A stretch of DNA of 14,498 nt. It comes from Peptococcaceae bacterium (GTDB lineage: Bacteria; Bacillota; Dehalobacteriia; UBA7702). The stretch's first letter is position 1. The number at the start of each line of letters is the position of its first letter. The notes under the pieces were generated by a model that was not told the DNA's origin, made no database searches, and worked only from the letters and a program-made list of their open reading frames with translations. Below are positions 6,960 through 13,182 of this stretch, in pieces. A program made the position numbers and the translations under genes. The stretch spans positions 1 through 14,498 of the forward strand of contig DXZC01000053.1 in assembly GCA_019415505.1 (NCBI GenBank), given 5' to 3'.

Positions 6960-7903
6960 AGCTTTAGCTTCACCCCGTTTCCATCGTATATTGCCTTAAC
7001 GCGTCCAGGCCCGCCGGAGTTATCCAACTGCACTAAACGGCTGAATACACCCATATTTAAAAGTTCCGCTAAAAGGGGGCGGCGGCAAATATCCTCATAG
7101 TCCCGGCCATGAGCGGAAAGAAGTAGGGAAATACCACTGTTAACCGCTTCCGTAATAGCTGCTTTTTCCTGGGGATCCCCTATTTCATCTGTCACCACAA
7201 TGCGGGGGCCTAAGGAACGAATGGCCATCATCATACCCTCAGCCTTGGGAGCGCCGTCTAATACATCGGTAGCTGGGCCCACATCTAGTTGTGGTTGTCC
7301 CAGAAAAGAACCGGCGATTTCCGAGCGTTGGTCAATTAAGGCCACATTTTGCACCTCCCCCTTGACGCCTTGGCTTAACAGTCTGGTTAAATCACGCAGT
7401 AGGGTAGTTTTACCGCCGCAGGGCGGCGAGAATATCAAGGTGTTTCTCAGGGCGCCCTGGTCCCACAGTAAAGGCAATACCCCCAGGCCGCAGCCTTTCA
7501 CCTCGCGGGCGATACGAAAATCCAGGGAAAAAATATCCCGTATGCCCTTAACTTGTCCGTTCTCCAATACCACCCGGCCAGAGATACCTACCCGGTGACC
7601 GCCGGGAATTGTCACATAACCGCGGCGGAATTCTTCCGCCAGGGCGTAAACAGAGCCTTTGGTCATACGGTAAACCACAGTGTCCAGTTCCTCTCTGGTC
7701 AAGGTTATATTTTGGCCCCGGCTATCCTTTAAAGGTCTTGTCCTACCCTGGGAAACCCAGAAAACCGGTTGCCCCAGACGTAAACGTATCTCCTCAGGGG
7801 ACTTATCAGCAACGCTGAACAGCGCTGCGGCCGCTGTCGCCACTGAGGGGGGCAAATAATTAATAACGCTGGTAGGGCCTGGTTTTTCAGTCGGATAATT
7901 CAT
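6956..7903 (-). CDS. spoIIIAA: stage III sporulation protein AA (SpoIIIAA), secretion-type ATPase
   Basis: A 315-residue AAA/RecA-like ATPase related to secretion ATPases (GspE/VirB11-like). It is thought to power or assemble the SpoIIIA channel from the mother-cell cytoplasm. Visible motifs are a substrate-domain region (FRRGYVTIPGGHRVGISGRV, about 92-111), Walker A SPPCGGKTT (159-167), Walker B RIVVTDEIGD (234-243) and a sensor-like LLLSAHGRDYEDI (260-272). The first Walker A glycine is serine, which I believe also occurs in other clostridial SpoIIIAA proteins. It is the first gene of the operon. The upstream ribosome site is AAGGTGAG. I could not identify a convincing sigma-E promoter by eye, although mother-cell sigma-E control is known in Bacillus. 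Confidence 0.95.
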   Translation of the reverse strand: MNYPTEKPGPTSVINYLPPSVATAAAALFSVADKSPEEIRLRLGQPVFWVSQGRTRPLKDSRGQNITLTREELDTVVYRMTKGSVYALAEEFRRGYVTIPGGHRVGISGRVVLENGQVKGIRDIFSLDFRIAREVKGCGLGVLPLLWDQGALRNTLIFSPPCGGKTTLLRDLTRLLSQGVKGEVQNVALIDQRSEIAGSFLGQPQLDVGPATDVLDGAPKAEGMMMAIRSLGPRIVVTDEIGDPQEKAAITEAVNSGISLLLSAHGRDYEDICRRPLLAELLNMGVFSRLVQLDNSGGPGRVKAIYDGNGVKLKL

Positions 7904-7965
7904 CTTCTCTCACCTTCTTTTTTAAGGTTATGCCTCGCCATAGTAGCTTAGAACAAAAAAAAACA

Positions 7966-7994
7966 TTGACCAAATGAAGAAAAAGTATTATCCT
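7966..7994 (+). promoter_or_regulatory. candidate promoter of the ABC transporter genes
   Basis: TTGACC (7966-7971), a 17-base spacer and TATCCT (7989-7994) make a plausible sigma-A promoter with a 50-base leader. A perfect TATAAT also occurs at 8019-8024, but its -35 region is poor and it would leave a leader of only about 15 bases. I cannot decide between them by eye. Confidence 0.45.
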
Positions 7995-8033
7995 TAGATG
8001 TATATTAGGCTAACTATGTATAATTGACAAAAA

Positions 8034-8038
8034 GGAGG
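8034..8038 (+). promoter_or_regulatory. strong ribosome-binding site before a TTG start
   Basis: GGAGG within AAAAAGGAGGTG, seven bases before the TTG at 8046. The ideal site and spacing support TTG as the start of the ABC ATPase, whose N-terminal beta strand (LAVKTTDLTKKYG) would be lost with any later start. Confidence 0.85.
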
Positions 8039-8045
8039 TGTTATT

Positions 8046-9479
8046 TTGCTTGCCGTCAAAACAACGGATCTGACCAAAAAGTATGGTAAGTATTATGGTA
8101 TTGACAACGTCAACCTCGCAGTGGAAAAGGGGGAGACCTTTGGCATAGTCGGACCGCTAGGCGCGGGTAAAACCACACTATTAAGACTCCTGATGAATCT
8201 CATCTTTCCCTCAGCGGGTTCAGCTAATATTTTCGGCAATGACGTCGTAACCGACGCCACTCTCATTAAAGAAACCTTGGGTTATGTTCCTGAGGTAGTT
8301 ACCTGCTACCCCCAAATGAAAGCCGGCAAATACATTAAAATGTCCATGAAGCTACACGGTGTTAAGAACAATGAGGCTATGTACCGCCTGATGGAGGCTT
8401 TCGCAATTCCCAAAAACGAAACCTTTGACGTCATGGATAATTGCGATATTAAAGCCACCGGCATTGTGGCAGCATTAGCCATTGAACCAAAGATATTACT
8501 GTTAGACGATGTAACCGCCGACTTAACCAGGGATATGCAAGAGACCCTTTTCCAGCTTTTAGCGGCAGAAAAGGCCAAGGGTACCACTATTATTATGACT
8601 GGCGACTCCCTAGACGACTTAGGGGGAATTTGCGACCGGGTCGCCACCATTGAGGATGGCTCCATAGTGTGCATCAAGGACGCTAAAGGCGCTGTAATGA
8701 CAGATATTGCAGCAGAGCAGGAAAATTTCGCTGATGAATATGAGGAGTACAGCGAAGAAGACGAAGCAATAGACGAGCTGGCTGATACTATCTTAATAGA
8801 GGACCTTCCGGAAACCGGGTCGGAGAGCGAACCGACAGAGGAACAGACTGAACCGGAGGTAGAGGTAAGGGCGCCGGAGGGACAACCGGAATTGGCTGAA
8901 CCTGTGGAAGAAACCATTCCCCTGGTAACGCCAGTAGCTGACATACCTGTTGACATACCTTCAGAGGCGGAACCAGCCTATGCTGAAACGTCAATCGAGG
9001 ATTTCCTGGCGGAACCCGATGAATCTCCCGCCCCGACTATAGTCCCAGAGGGCCCAGAAGAACCAGAGGAAGAGGATACTGTAAATCCCAAAGTCTTAAA
9101 AATTAAGGCTAAAAATATACCCATAGAGGATTTTGAAAATATGGGTATGGCAATAGTAGCCCAAGAAAAGAATAAAATTAAGCTGGCTTATGCCGGTAAT
9201 CTGGACGATTTAGCCAGTAAACTCCAAGCCCTGGGACTTACAAACTACACCACCAGCAATAAAAATATAGCCAAAGCTCTCGGCATTAAATTACCGGAAA
9301 ACGCAGCAACAGCTGAAAGCGCTCAAGAGGCGGTAGCAACCGAGGCGCCGACTGAAGCGGCTGTTGATGATAGCTCTGCACTTAGCGGGGAAACCCAGGA
9401 AGCCGTCGGGGAAGTCCCAGAAACCCCTGCCGTAGACGAGGAAGTTACAGAGGAACAACAGGGAGGTGAGGAAAAATGA
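8046..9479 (+). CDS. ABC-2 transporter ATP-binding protein with degenerate motifs and a long acidic insert
   Basis: A 477-residue protein. Residues 1-218 are an ABC nucleotide-binding domain of the ABC-2 exporter type. Walker A is GPLGAGKT (36-43) and the Walker B strand is KILLLDD (149-155). Other key motifs depart from consensus: the signature position reads MDNCDIKATGI (130-140) and not an LSxG motif; the catalytic glutamate is Asp155 (DDVTADLT for DEPTSGLD); the D-loop aspartate is Thr161; the H-loop histidine is Asp187 (TGDSLDD). Residues 219-347 are acidic and proline-rich. Residues 348-418 (KVLKIKAKNIPI to ALGIKLP) look like the small C-terminal domain normally joined directly to this type of ATPase. 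A second acidic tail ends the protein. It may bind ATP but hydrolyse it slowly. Translation starts at TTG, and the stop overlaps the permease start. Confidence 0.88.
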   Translation: MLAVKTTDLTKKYGKYYGIDNVNLAVEKGETFGIVGPLGAGKTTLLRLLMNLIFPSAGSANIFGNDVVTDATLIKETLGYVPEVVTCYPQMKAGKYIKMSMKLHGVKNNEAMYRLMEAFAIPKNETFDVMDNCDIKATGIVAALAIEPKILLLDDVTADLTRDMQETLFQLLAAEKAKGTTIIMTGDSLDDLGGICDRVATIEDGSIVCIKDAKGAVMTDIAAEQENFADEYEEYSEEDEAIDELADTILIEDLPETGSESEPTEEQTEPEVEVRAPEGQPELAEPVEETIPLVTPVADIPVDIPSEAEPAYAETSIEDFLAEPDESPAPTIVPEGPEEPEEEDTVNPKVLKIKAKNIPIEDFENMGMAIVAQEKNKIKLAYAGNLDDLASKLQALGLTNYTTSNKNIAKALGIKLPENAATAESAQEAVATEAPTEAAVDDSSALSGETQEAVGEVPETPAVDEEVTEEQQGGEEK

Positions 9480-10285
9480 GCGTGTTCAGAATAGCTATGC
9501 GCCGTAATTTAGGCAGCCTGATAGTTTGGACTATTGTAATGGGTGGCCTTTTAGCCGCGGCGATGTTTATTTTTCCCACTATTGGCGCTGAATCAATCAT
9601 TGCCAATGTGGAAGGGCACCTTAATTCCGCTCCCCAACTCATGGTAGAAATACTGGGCTTAGGCTCCATTAAAATATTATCTACCTTAGTAGGCTATTTT
9701 GCCTTTGCTTTTCAATTTACCGTTATTTTATCCATGCTGTTTGCCGGTATCTTAGGGGCTAGAGCTTTGACAACGGAAGAAGGTTGCGGCGCTACGGAAT
9801 TTCTTTACGCCCAACCTCTGACCAGAAGTTATGTAGCACGGAGAAAACTGGCTGCCGCCATATTGACTTATTTCCTCTATTCCCTATTTATTGCCGTTAT
9901 AGCCATGATCATGGCGTATATATTCCGCACTGATTCCCTGAAAGAAATTTTTATAGACATGGCCCCGGCTTTAGGCGGTCTATTCTTTGGCGGACTTATT
10001 TATATCTGTCTGGGCTTTTTCTTTTCCTCCTTTTTGCGGAGCAACGGCGAATCGATACCCATAATTGTAGCAATTGTACTAATTACTTATATCATCGGCC
10101 TGATGGGACGAATCGTAAGCAGAGTGAGCTTTTTGGTCTTCGCCTCCCCCATTTTTTACGCTGATCCCATTATTCTAGTACAATCCGGTATAAATTGGTT
10201 GCAATGGGGCATTGGTTTAGCGCTTATAATTATTACTGCAGTTTTAGGTATGAGTATCTATAAGAAAAAAGACTTTCTCATCTAA
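9476..10285 (+). CDS. ABC-2 type transporter permease
   Basis: A 269-residue permease with about six membrane helices (roughly 14-34, 73-95, 125-149, 163-187, 194-213 and 243-261). Between helices two and three, TTEEGCGATEFLYAQPLTRSYVARRKL (99-125) matches the cytoplasmic segment conserved in ABC-2 exporters of this group (usually EEGTxEFLLSxPxSR), thought to contact the ATPase. Substrate is unknown; relatives export antibiotics, peptides or lipids, but nothing here selects one. The ATG overlaps the ATPase stop (ATGA), with GGGAGGTGAGG upstream, so the two proteins are almost certainly made together as one transporter. In contrast to its partner ATPase, the permease looks intact. Confidence 0.9.
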   Translation: MSVFRIAMRRNLGSLIVWTIVMGGLLAAAMFIFPTIGAESIIANVEGHLNSAPQLMVEILGLGSIKILSTLVGYFAFAFQFTVILSMLFAGILGARALTTEEGCGATEFLYAQPLTRSYVARRKLAAAILTYFLYSLFIAVIAMIMAYIFRTDSLKEIFIDMAPALGGLFFGGLIYICLGFFFSSFLRSNGESIPIIVAIVLITYIIGLMGRIVSRVSFLVFASPIFYADPIILVQSGINWLQWGIGLALIIITAVLGMSIYKKKDFLI

Positions 10286-10359
10286 TCTATCAGCTTAATA
10301 AGCGCCAGATTATTTGCAGTTAACTTGATAGCAAACGTAAAATATCATAAGCGGACACA

Positions 10360-10395
10360 GGCGCTTCCGGGATAATATCCCGGAAGCGCCTTTTT
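10360..10395 (+). terminator. rho-independent terminator of the ABC transporter operon
   Basis: A perfect 14-base-pair stem (GGCGCTTCCGGGAT at 10360-10373 against 10377-10390) with a three-base loop, followed by TTTTT on the plus strand. It lies 75 bases after the permease stop. Confidence 0.95.
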
Positions 10396-10576
10396 AAAAT
10401 CTTAAATAAGTTAGAAAAACAACCACCCTTAATAGGGTCTTGGTGGGTCTAATATTCAGATGTTGGGCAGATATTTACCAATCAGAAAGAGCCATAAAGA
10501 GTAGGAATAATATTACTATTCTAAACTTGCGACCTTGCCCTGCCATACCTTTTACTTCCCGCTTAATTAATTACAT
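10396..10576. other. gene-free gap between convergent genes
   Basis: This gap lies between the terminators of the ABC operon and of the terC-family gene. It holds a small dyad (CCACC...GGTGG around 10421-10446, with CCC/GGG inside) and an AT-rich imperfect dyad near 10501-10525. I see no gene, promoter or known RNA. Confidence 0.5.
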
Positions 10577-10609
10577 AAAAATCCCCTGCTCTTAGGAACA
10601 GGGGATTTT
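10577..10609 (-). terminator. terminator of the terC-family gene (possibly bidirectional)
   Basis: AAAATCCCCTG (10578-10588) pairs with CAGGGGATTTT (10599-10609), an 11-base-pair stem with a 10-base loop. On the minus strand it ends in a T5 run directly downstream of the TerC-family gene. The symmetric A/T flanks would let it also stop plus-strand transcription. Confidence 0.85.
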
Positions 10610-10643
10610 GAGTACAAAATATGTAGTTGGGAGTAATGCTGAT

Positions 10644-11510
10644 TTACTCTTCCGACTCCATGGCAGCTAGCTTTTTCGCCCGGCGACCGGTAACAATTAC
10701 AGAGGTCACTATGCTGATAGTCATAACAGCCACGATTATGCCAATGGAAACCGGGATAGATATATGAATATCAAAGGCCAAAATACCTAATTTTACACCG
10801 GTAAAGGCCAGGATAACACCTACGCCGTATTTAACAAAAATGAACCGCTCTTGTAAATGAAGCAAAACAAAATATAACTGCCGCAATCCCAAGATAGCAA
10901 ATATATTGGAGGTATAGGCAATAAAGACATTAGTAGTTACTGAAAATACCGCGGGAATAGAATCTATGGCAAAGAGGATATCGGAAAACTCGATGACCAA
11001 AAGGACGGCTAAAAGCGGGGTTACATAAAGGACTTTGTTTTCTTTCACAAAAAACTTTTCCCCCACAAAATCCGGGGTAACCTTAACAAAGCGACCAAGC
11101 AGCTTTACAATTATGCTGTCCTTAGGATTCCGCTCCTTTTCTTTGCCCACGCACATTTTAACGCCGTGAAACAGCAAAATTACACCGAAGATATAGAGGA
11201 CAAATTCAAAATGTTCAATAACCTTAACACCTAAGGCTATAAATAATAACCGCAGTATTATGGCGCCGGCTATACCATAGGTTAAAACACGGTGCTCCGC
11301 ATGTTCCGAAATACCAAAGGCCGTAAAGATAGTAATAAACACAAAAAGGTTGTCCATGCTTAAACTAAATTCTATAAGATAGGCCCCTAAAAATTCCAGA
11401 GCTGGTTGCCGACCCATAAAAATTAAAATACCCAGGTTAAAGAGGAGAGCCGCTCCCATAAATATTAGAACCCGGCTAAAGGGCTTCCAGAAAAATTCCT
11501 TATCTCTCAT
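10644..11510 (-). CDS. TerC/Alx-family integral membrane protein, probable manganese exporter
   Basis: A 288-residue membrane protein with about eight or nine helices. The two acidic family motifs are present: EFSLSMDNLFVF (47-58, with E47 and D53) and EFSDILFAIDSIPAVF (174-189, with E174, D177 and D183). These acidic residues inside the membrane are thought to carry a divalent metal. TerC-family proteins have been linked to tellurite resistance, to manganese efflux (Alx, MeeF/MeeY) and to metal loading of secreted enzymes. A yybP-ykoY riboswitch in its leader argues for a role in manganese homeostasis. The start has GGAGG seven bases upstream. The tail is short and charged (GRRAKKLAAMESEE), ending in the cytoplasm or cell exterior depending on helix count. 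Confidence 0.92.
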   Translation of the reverse strand: MRDKEFFWKPFSRVLIFMGAALLFNLGILIFMGRQPALEFLGAYLIEFSLSMDNLFVFITIFTAFGISEHAEHRVLTYGIAGAIILRLLFIALGVKVIEHFEFVLYIFGVILLFHGVKMCVGKEKERNPKDSIIVKLLGRFVKVTPDFVGEKFFVKENKVLYVTPLLAVLLVIEFSDILFAIDSIPAVFSVTTNVFIAYTSNIFAILGLRQLYFVLLHLQERFIFVKYGVGVILAFTGVKLGILAFDIHISIPVSIGIIVAVMTISIVTSVIVTGRRAKKLAAMESEE

Positions 11511-11563
11511 AATTTACCTCCAACATTACTGTTTCATAGAGCTGCCACCAAAAAAATAGCCCT

Positions 11564-11620
11564 AAAGAAAAGACCCTAATGTCTATTTTCTGCAACTGGC
11601 AAAAAACAAACATTAAGGTC
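11564..11620 (-). terminator. leader terminator of the terC-family riboswitch (expression platform)
   Basis: On the minus strand GACCTTAATGT (11620-11610) pairs with ACATTAGGGTC (11582-11572) over 11 positions, one of them G-U, and TTTTCTTT follows (11571-11564). The 5' arm is shared with the 3' strand of riboswitch helix P1 (11618-11607), so the two structures exclude each other. Ligand binding should favour P1 and allow read-through into the gene. Confidence 0.85.
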
Positions 11621-11706
11621 TCGCTATCCACAACGGAGAATGGAACCAGATATTCGCATACCGGCTGTTGGCTCCAAAACTTTAAAGCTACTCCCCTCAA
11701 CGCATG
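11607..11706 (-). ncRNA. yybP-ykoY manganese riboswitch aptamer
   Basis: The minus strand carries the family's conserved GAGGGGAGTAGC (11698-11687) and, at the other end, GCGAGACC (11624-11617). The flanks pair as helix P1: CATGCGTTGAGG (11706-11695) with CCTTAATGTTTG (11618-11607), 11 of 12 positions counting G-U pairs. Between them GGAGCCA (11675-11669) and TGGTTCC (11648-11642) form an inner arm of 7 pairs. yybP-ykoY RNAs sense Mn2+ and often precede TerC-family genes, as here. The aptamer begins about 20-25 bases after the predicted transcription start. Motif recognition was by eye. Confidence 0.88.
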
Positions 11707-11734
11707 AGAAGCACTACTATGAACTTGCTTAATT

Positions 11735-11763
11735 AGAATAACACAAAGCAGTGGAAATTGCAA
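11735..11763 (-). promoter_or_regulatory. promoter of the riboswitch-terC transcript
   Basis: On the minus strand TTGCAA (11763-11758), a 17-base spacer and TATTCT (11740-11735). Transcription would begin near 11728, giving a leader of about 220 bases that contains the whole riboswitch. Confidence 0.65.
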
Positions 11764-11777
11764 CTAAAAATTATCTC

Positions 11778-11806
11778 TTTTCAAGGCTTTTCTTTTATGC
11801 TATGAT
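11778..11806 (+). promoter_or_regulatory. candidate promoter of the zinc-ribbon/LRR gene
   Basis: TTTTCA (11778-11783), a 17-base spacer and TATGAT (11801-11806), with TGC before it forming an extended -10. It faces away from the terC promoter, whose -35 box is only 14 bases away, so the two might compete. A short GGGG...CCCC hairpin follows in the leader (about 11832-11846). Confidence 0.45.
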
Positions 11807-11865
11807 ATATGGTATAAGATTATGCTTAGTAGGGGGTAAATAGCCCCAATTATATAGCTAAAGAA

Positions 11866-11873
11866 GGGGGAGG
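11866..11873 (+). promoter_or_regulatory. ribosome-binding site before a TTG start
   Basis: GGGGGAGG ends seven bases before the TTG at 11881. Starting at TTG retains the first cysteine pair of the zinc ribbon. The next in-frame ATG (residue 21) would remove it, so the TTG is preferred. Confidence 0.8.
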
Positions 11874-11880
11874 TTTAGTT

Positions 11881-12804
11881 TTGGCCGGTGTACACTGTGA
11901 AATATGCGGCGGCAACTTGGTAGCCGCTTCAAGAAGCACCATGTTCATTTGTGAGCATTGCGGGATACGTTATCCCAAAAATAAAGTTAGGCGTATGTTT
12001 TTTAAAGATGCTGGAGTAGACTCCAATGCCCCGGTATCGGAAGAAGAAATGCAGCATCTCCATGCTATGGTAAAAAAATATTTTCGGGAAGAAAACTTTG
12101 TGGACGCGGAAAATGTCACCAACCGTATTTTAGCGGCGGATAACGATGATGAAATCGGCAACCGCTACTTTGATATTCTCTGCAAGATGAAAATAGATTT
12201 TAAAATAGAACGCCGCAATTTAATAAAATATGTGGGTAAAGAGACTAACGTGCGTGTTCCCAAACTGGCTAAGGCCATTGGCAACTGCGCTTTCCAAGAT
12301 AACAAAGAAATAGAGTATGTGGTGATTCCCGAGGGGGTAGTATCCTTGGGGCACGATGCTTTTAACGGTTGCGTTAAATTAAAAAGTATTGAGCTACCCG
12401 CTAGTCTCTCCTTTATTGGCTACCGCACCTTTGCCCAGTGCGAAAGCCTGGAAGAGGTAACATTACCTGGGTCCGTAAAAAACATCGGGGACTTTGCCTT
12501 TTGTAGCTGCACCTCCTTGCGAAAAATAAATATCCCGCCTAAAGTTACAACCATAGGTAGGAATACCTTCGCCCACTGCACCGCACTCACAGATTTTAAA
12601 TTAGGCGATGGCATCACCGCCATAGGCTGCGGCGCTTTTAAAGGCTGCGCTGAACTTACGGATATCGGCGACTTAACTAAGGTGCCGTTCATTGGAGAAA
12701 ATGCCTTTAAAGGCTGTGCCAAGTTGGTAAAACCCCGCATTGAGCAAGAGCGGTTTATGAGCAATGGTTGGGAAAAATACGCTAGAGAGAATAAATTAGA
12801 CTAA
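11881..12804 (+). CDS. zinc-ribbon plus BspA-type leucine-rich-repeat protein
   Basis: A 307-residue protein, without signal peptide or membrane helix, so probably cytoplasmic. It opens with a zinc ribbon (C6-x2-C9 and C24-x2-C27, ending CEHCGIRYPKNKVRRM). A charged helical region (about 52-120, with EEEMQHLHAMVKKYFREENFVDAENVTNRILAAD resembling a helical repeat) comes next, then BspA/LRR_5-type leucine-rich repeats from about 128 to 283. Phenylalanines at 138, 161, 184, 207, 230, 253 and 276 mark seven repeats of exactly 23 residues (pattern IG..AF.GC..L..I.LP..V). BspA-type repeats bind proteins in many settings, but the target here is unknown. The gene stands alone between a divergent terC-family gene and its own terminator. 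Confidence 0.85.
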   Translation: MAGVHCEICGGNLVAASRSTMFICEHCGIRYPKNKVRRMFFKDAGVDSNAPVSEEEMQHLHAMVKKYFREENFVDAENVTNRILAADNDDEIGNRYFDILCKMKIDFKIERRNLIKYVGKETNVRVPKLAKAIGNCAFQDNKEIEYVVIPEGVVSLGHDAFNGCVKLKSIELPASLSFIGYRTFAQCESLEEVTLPGSVKNIGDFAFCSCTSLRKINIPPKVTTIGRNTFAHCTALTDFKLGDGITAIGCGAFKGCAELTDIGDLTKVPFIGENAFKGCAKLVKPRIEQERFMSNGWEKYARENKLD

Positions 12805-12829
12805 TAGTTAAATTAATATCAGAAAATAT

Positions 12830-12874
12830 ACCCCTCTGTAGGACAATTTTGTTGTCAGGCAGAGGGGTCTTTTA
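12830..12874 (+). terminator. terminator of the zinc-ribbon/LRR gene
   Basis: ACCCCTCTG (12830-12838) pairs perfectly with CAGAGGGGT (12860-12868). An inner GACAA/TTGTC stem (12842-12846 and 12852-12856) extends it, and CTTTTATT follows. It lies 26 bases after the stop codon. Confidence 0.93.
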
Positions 12875-12998
12875 TTGCCCTGTAAGAGCAGGTGGCATAA
12901 ATCTTAACTTGCAGGAGAGAGAGAAAGGCATTTAAGCTACTCTTTTTCTATTATGAATCCACGGTAAATTTACATAGTTATTACCAATCTAATGTCGT
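12875..12998. other. gene-free gap between convergent terminators
   Basis: Nothing recognisable lies between the LRR gene's terminator and the terminator of the methyltransferase on the other strand. With the region up to 13182, this makes about 300 bases without a gene. Confidence 0.5.
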
Positions 12999-13025
12999 AA
13001 AAAGCCTGGCTTTTAAAAGCCAGGC
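12999..13025 (-). terminator. terminator of the methyltransferase transcript
   Basis: A perfect 22-base palindrome (13004-13025; arms GCCTGGCTT and AAGCCAGGC, loop TTAA) is followed on the minus strand by TTTTT (13003-12999). It lies about 160 bases after the methyltransferase stop, giving a long 3' untranslated region. Confidence 0.85.
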
Positions 13026-13049
13026 CAAGTTAGGGAAAATTAGTTGTTC

Positions 13050-13091
13050 GTAAAATAGGGAGCCACCCTTCAAGGACCCCTATTCCCTTAC
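13050..13091. repeat. nested dyad in the methyltransferase 3' untranslated region
   Basis: GTAA (13050-13053) pairs with TTAC (13088-13091), AATAGGG (13054-13060) with CCCTATT (13078-13084), and a small CCTT/AAGG hairpin forms the tip. On the minus strand TTTTAC follows the inner arm, so it may be an additional weak terminator. No RNA family is recognised. Confidence 0.4.
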
Positions 13092-13182
13092 ACCTATTGT
13101 ACTCACGGGGCTGGATATTAAGTCAAGAGCCCTAGCCGATAAGCCGGCACGAAGAAAAATACTGCGGGCTCCTTATGGAGAC

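Noticed and set aside
8019..8024. Perfect TATAAT close to the ABC ATPase start
   Set aside because: The -35 region is poor and the leader would be about 15 bases; kept only as an alternative to the TTGACC promoter.
8306..8956. 216-residue minus-strand reading frame opposite the ABC ATPase
   Set aside because: Serine-rich antisense shadow of the acidic coding stretch; the plus-strand frame has an ideal ribosome site and recognised motifs.
11500..11763. 87-residue minus-strand reading frame upstream of the terC-family gene
   Set aside because: It coincides with the riboswitch, its terminator and the promoter, overlaps the terC start, and has no ribosome site or recognisable protein features.
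13050..13091. Possible T-box leader, because AAGGGTGG on the minus strand resembles the T-box motif
   Set aside because: No downstream gene on that strand, no specifier stem, and the motif continues CTCCC where T-box RNAs have a conserved ACCGCG-type end.
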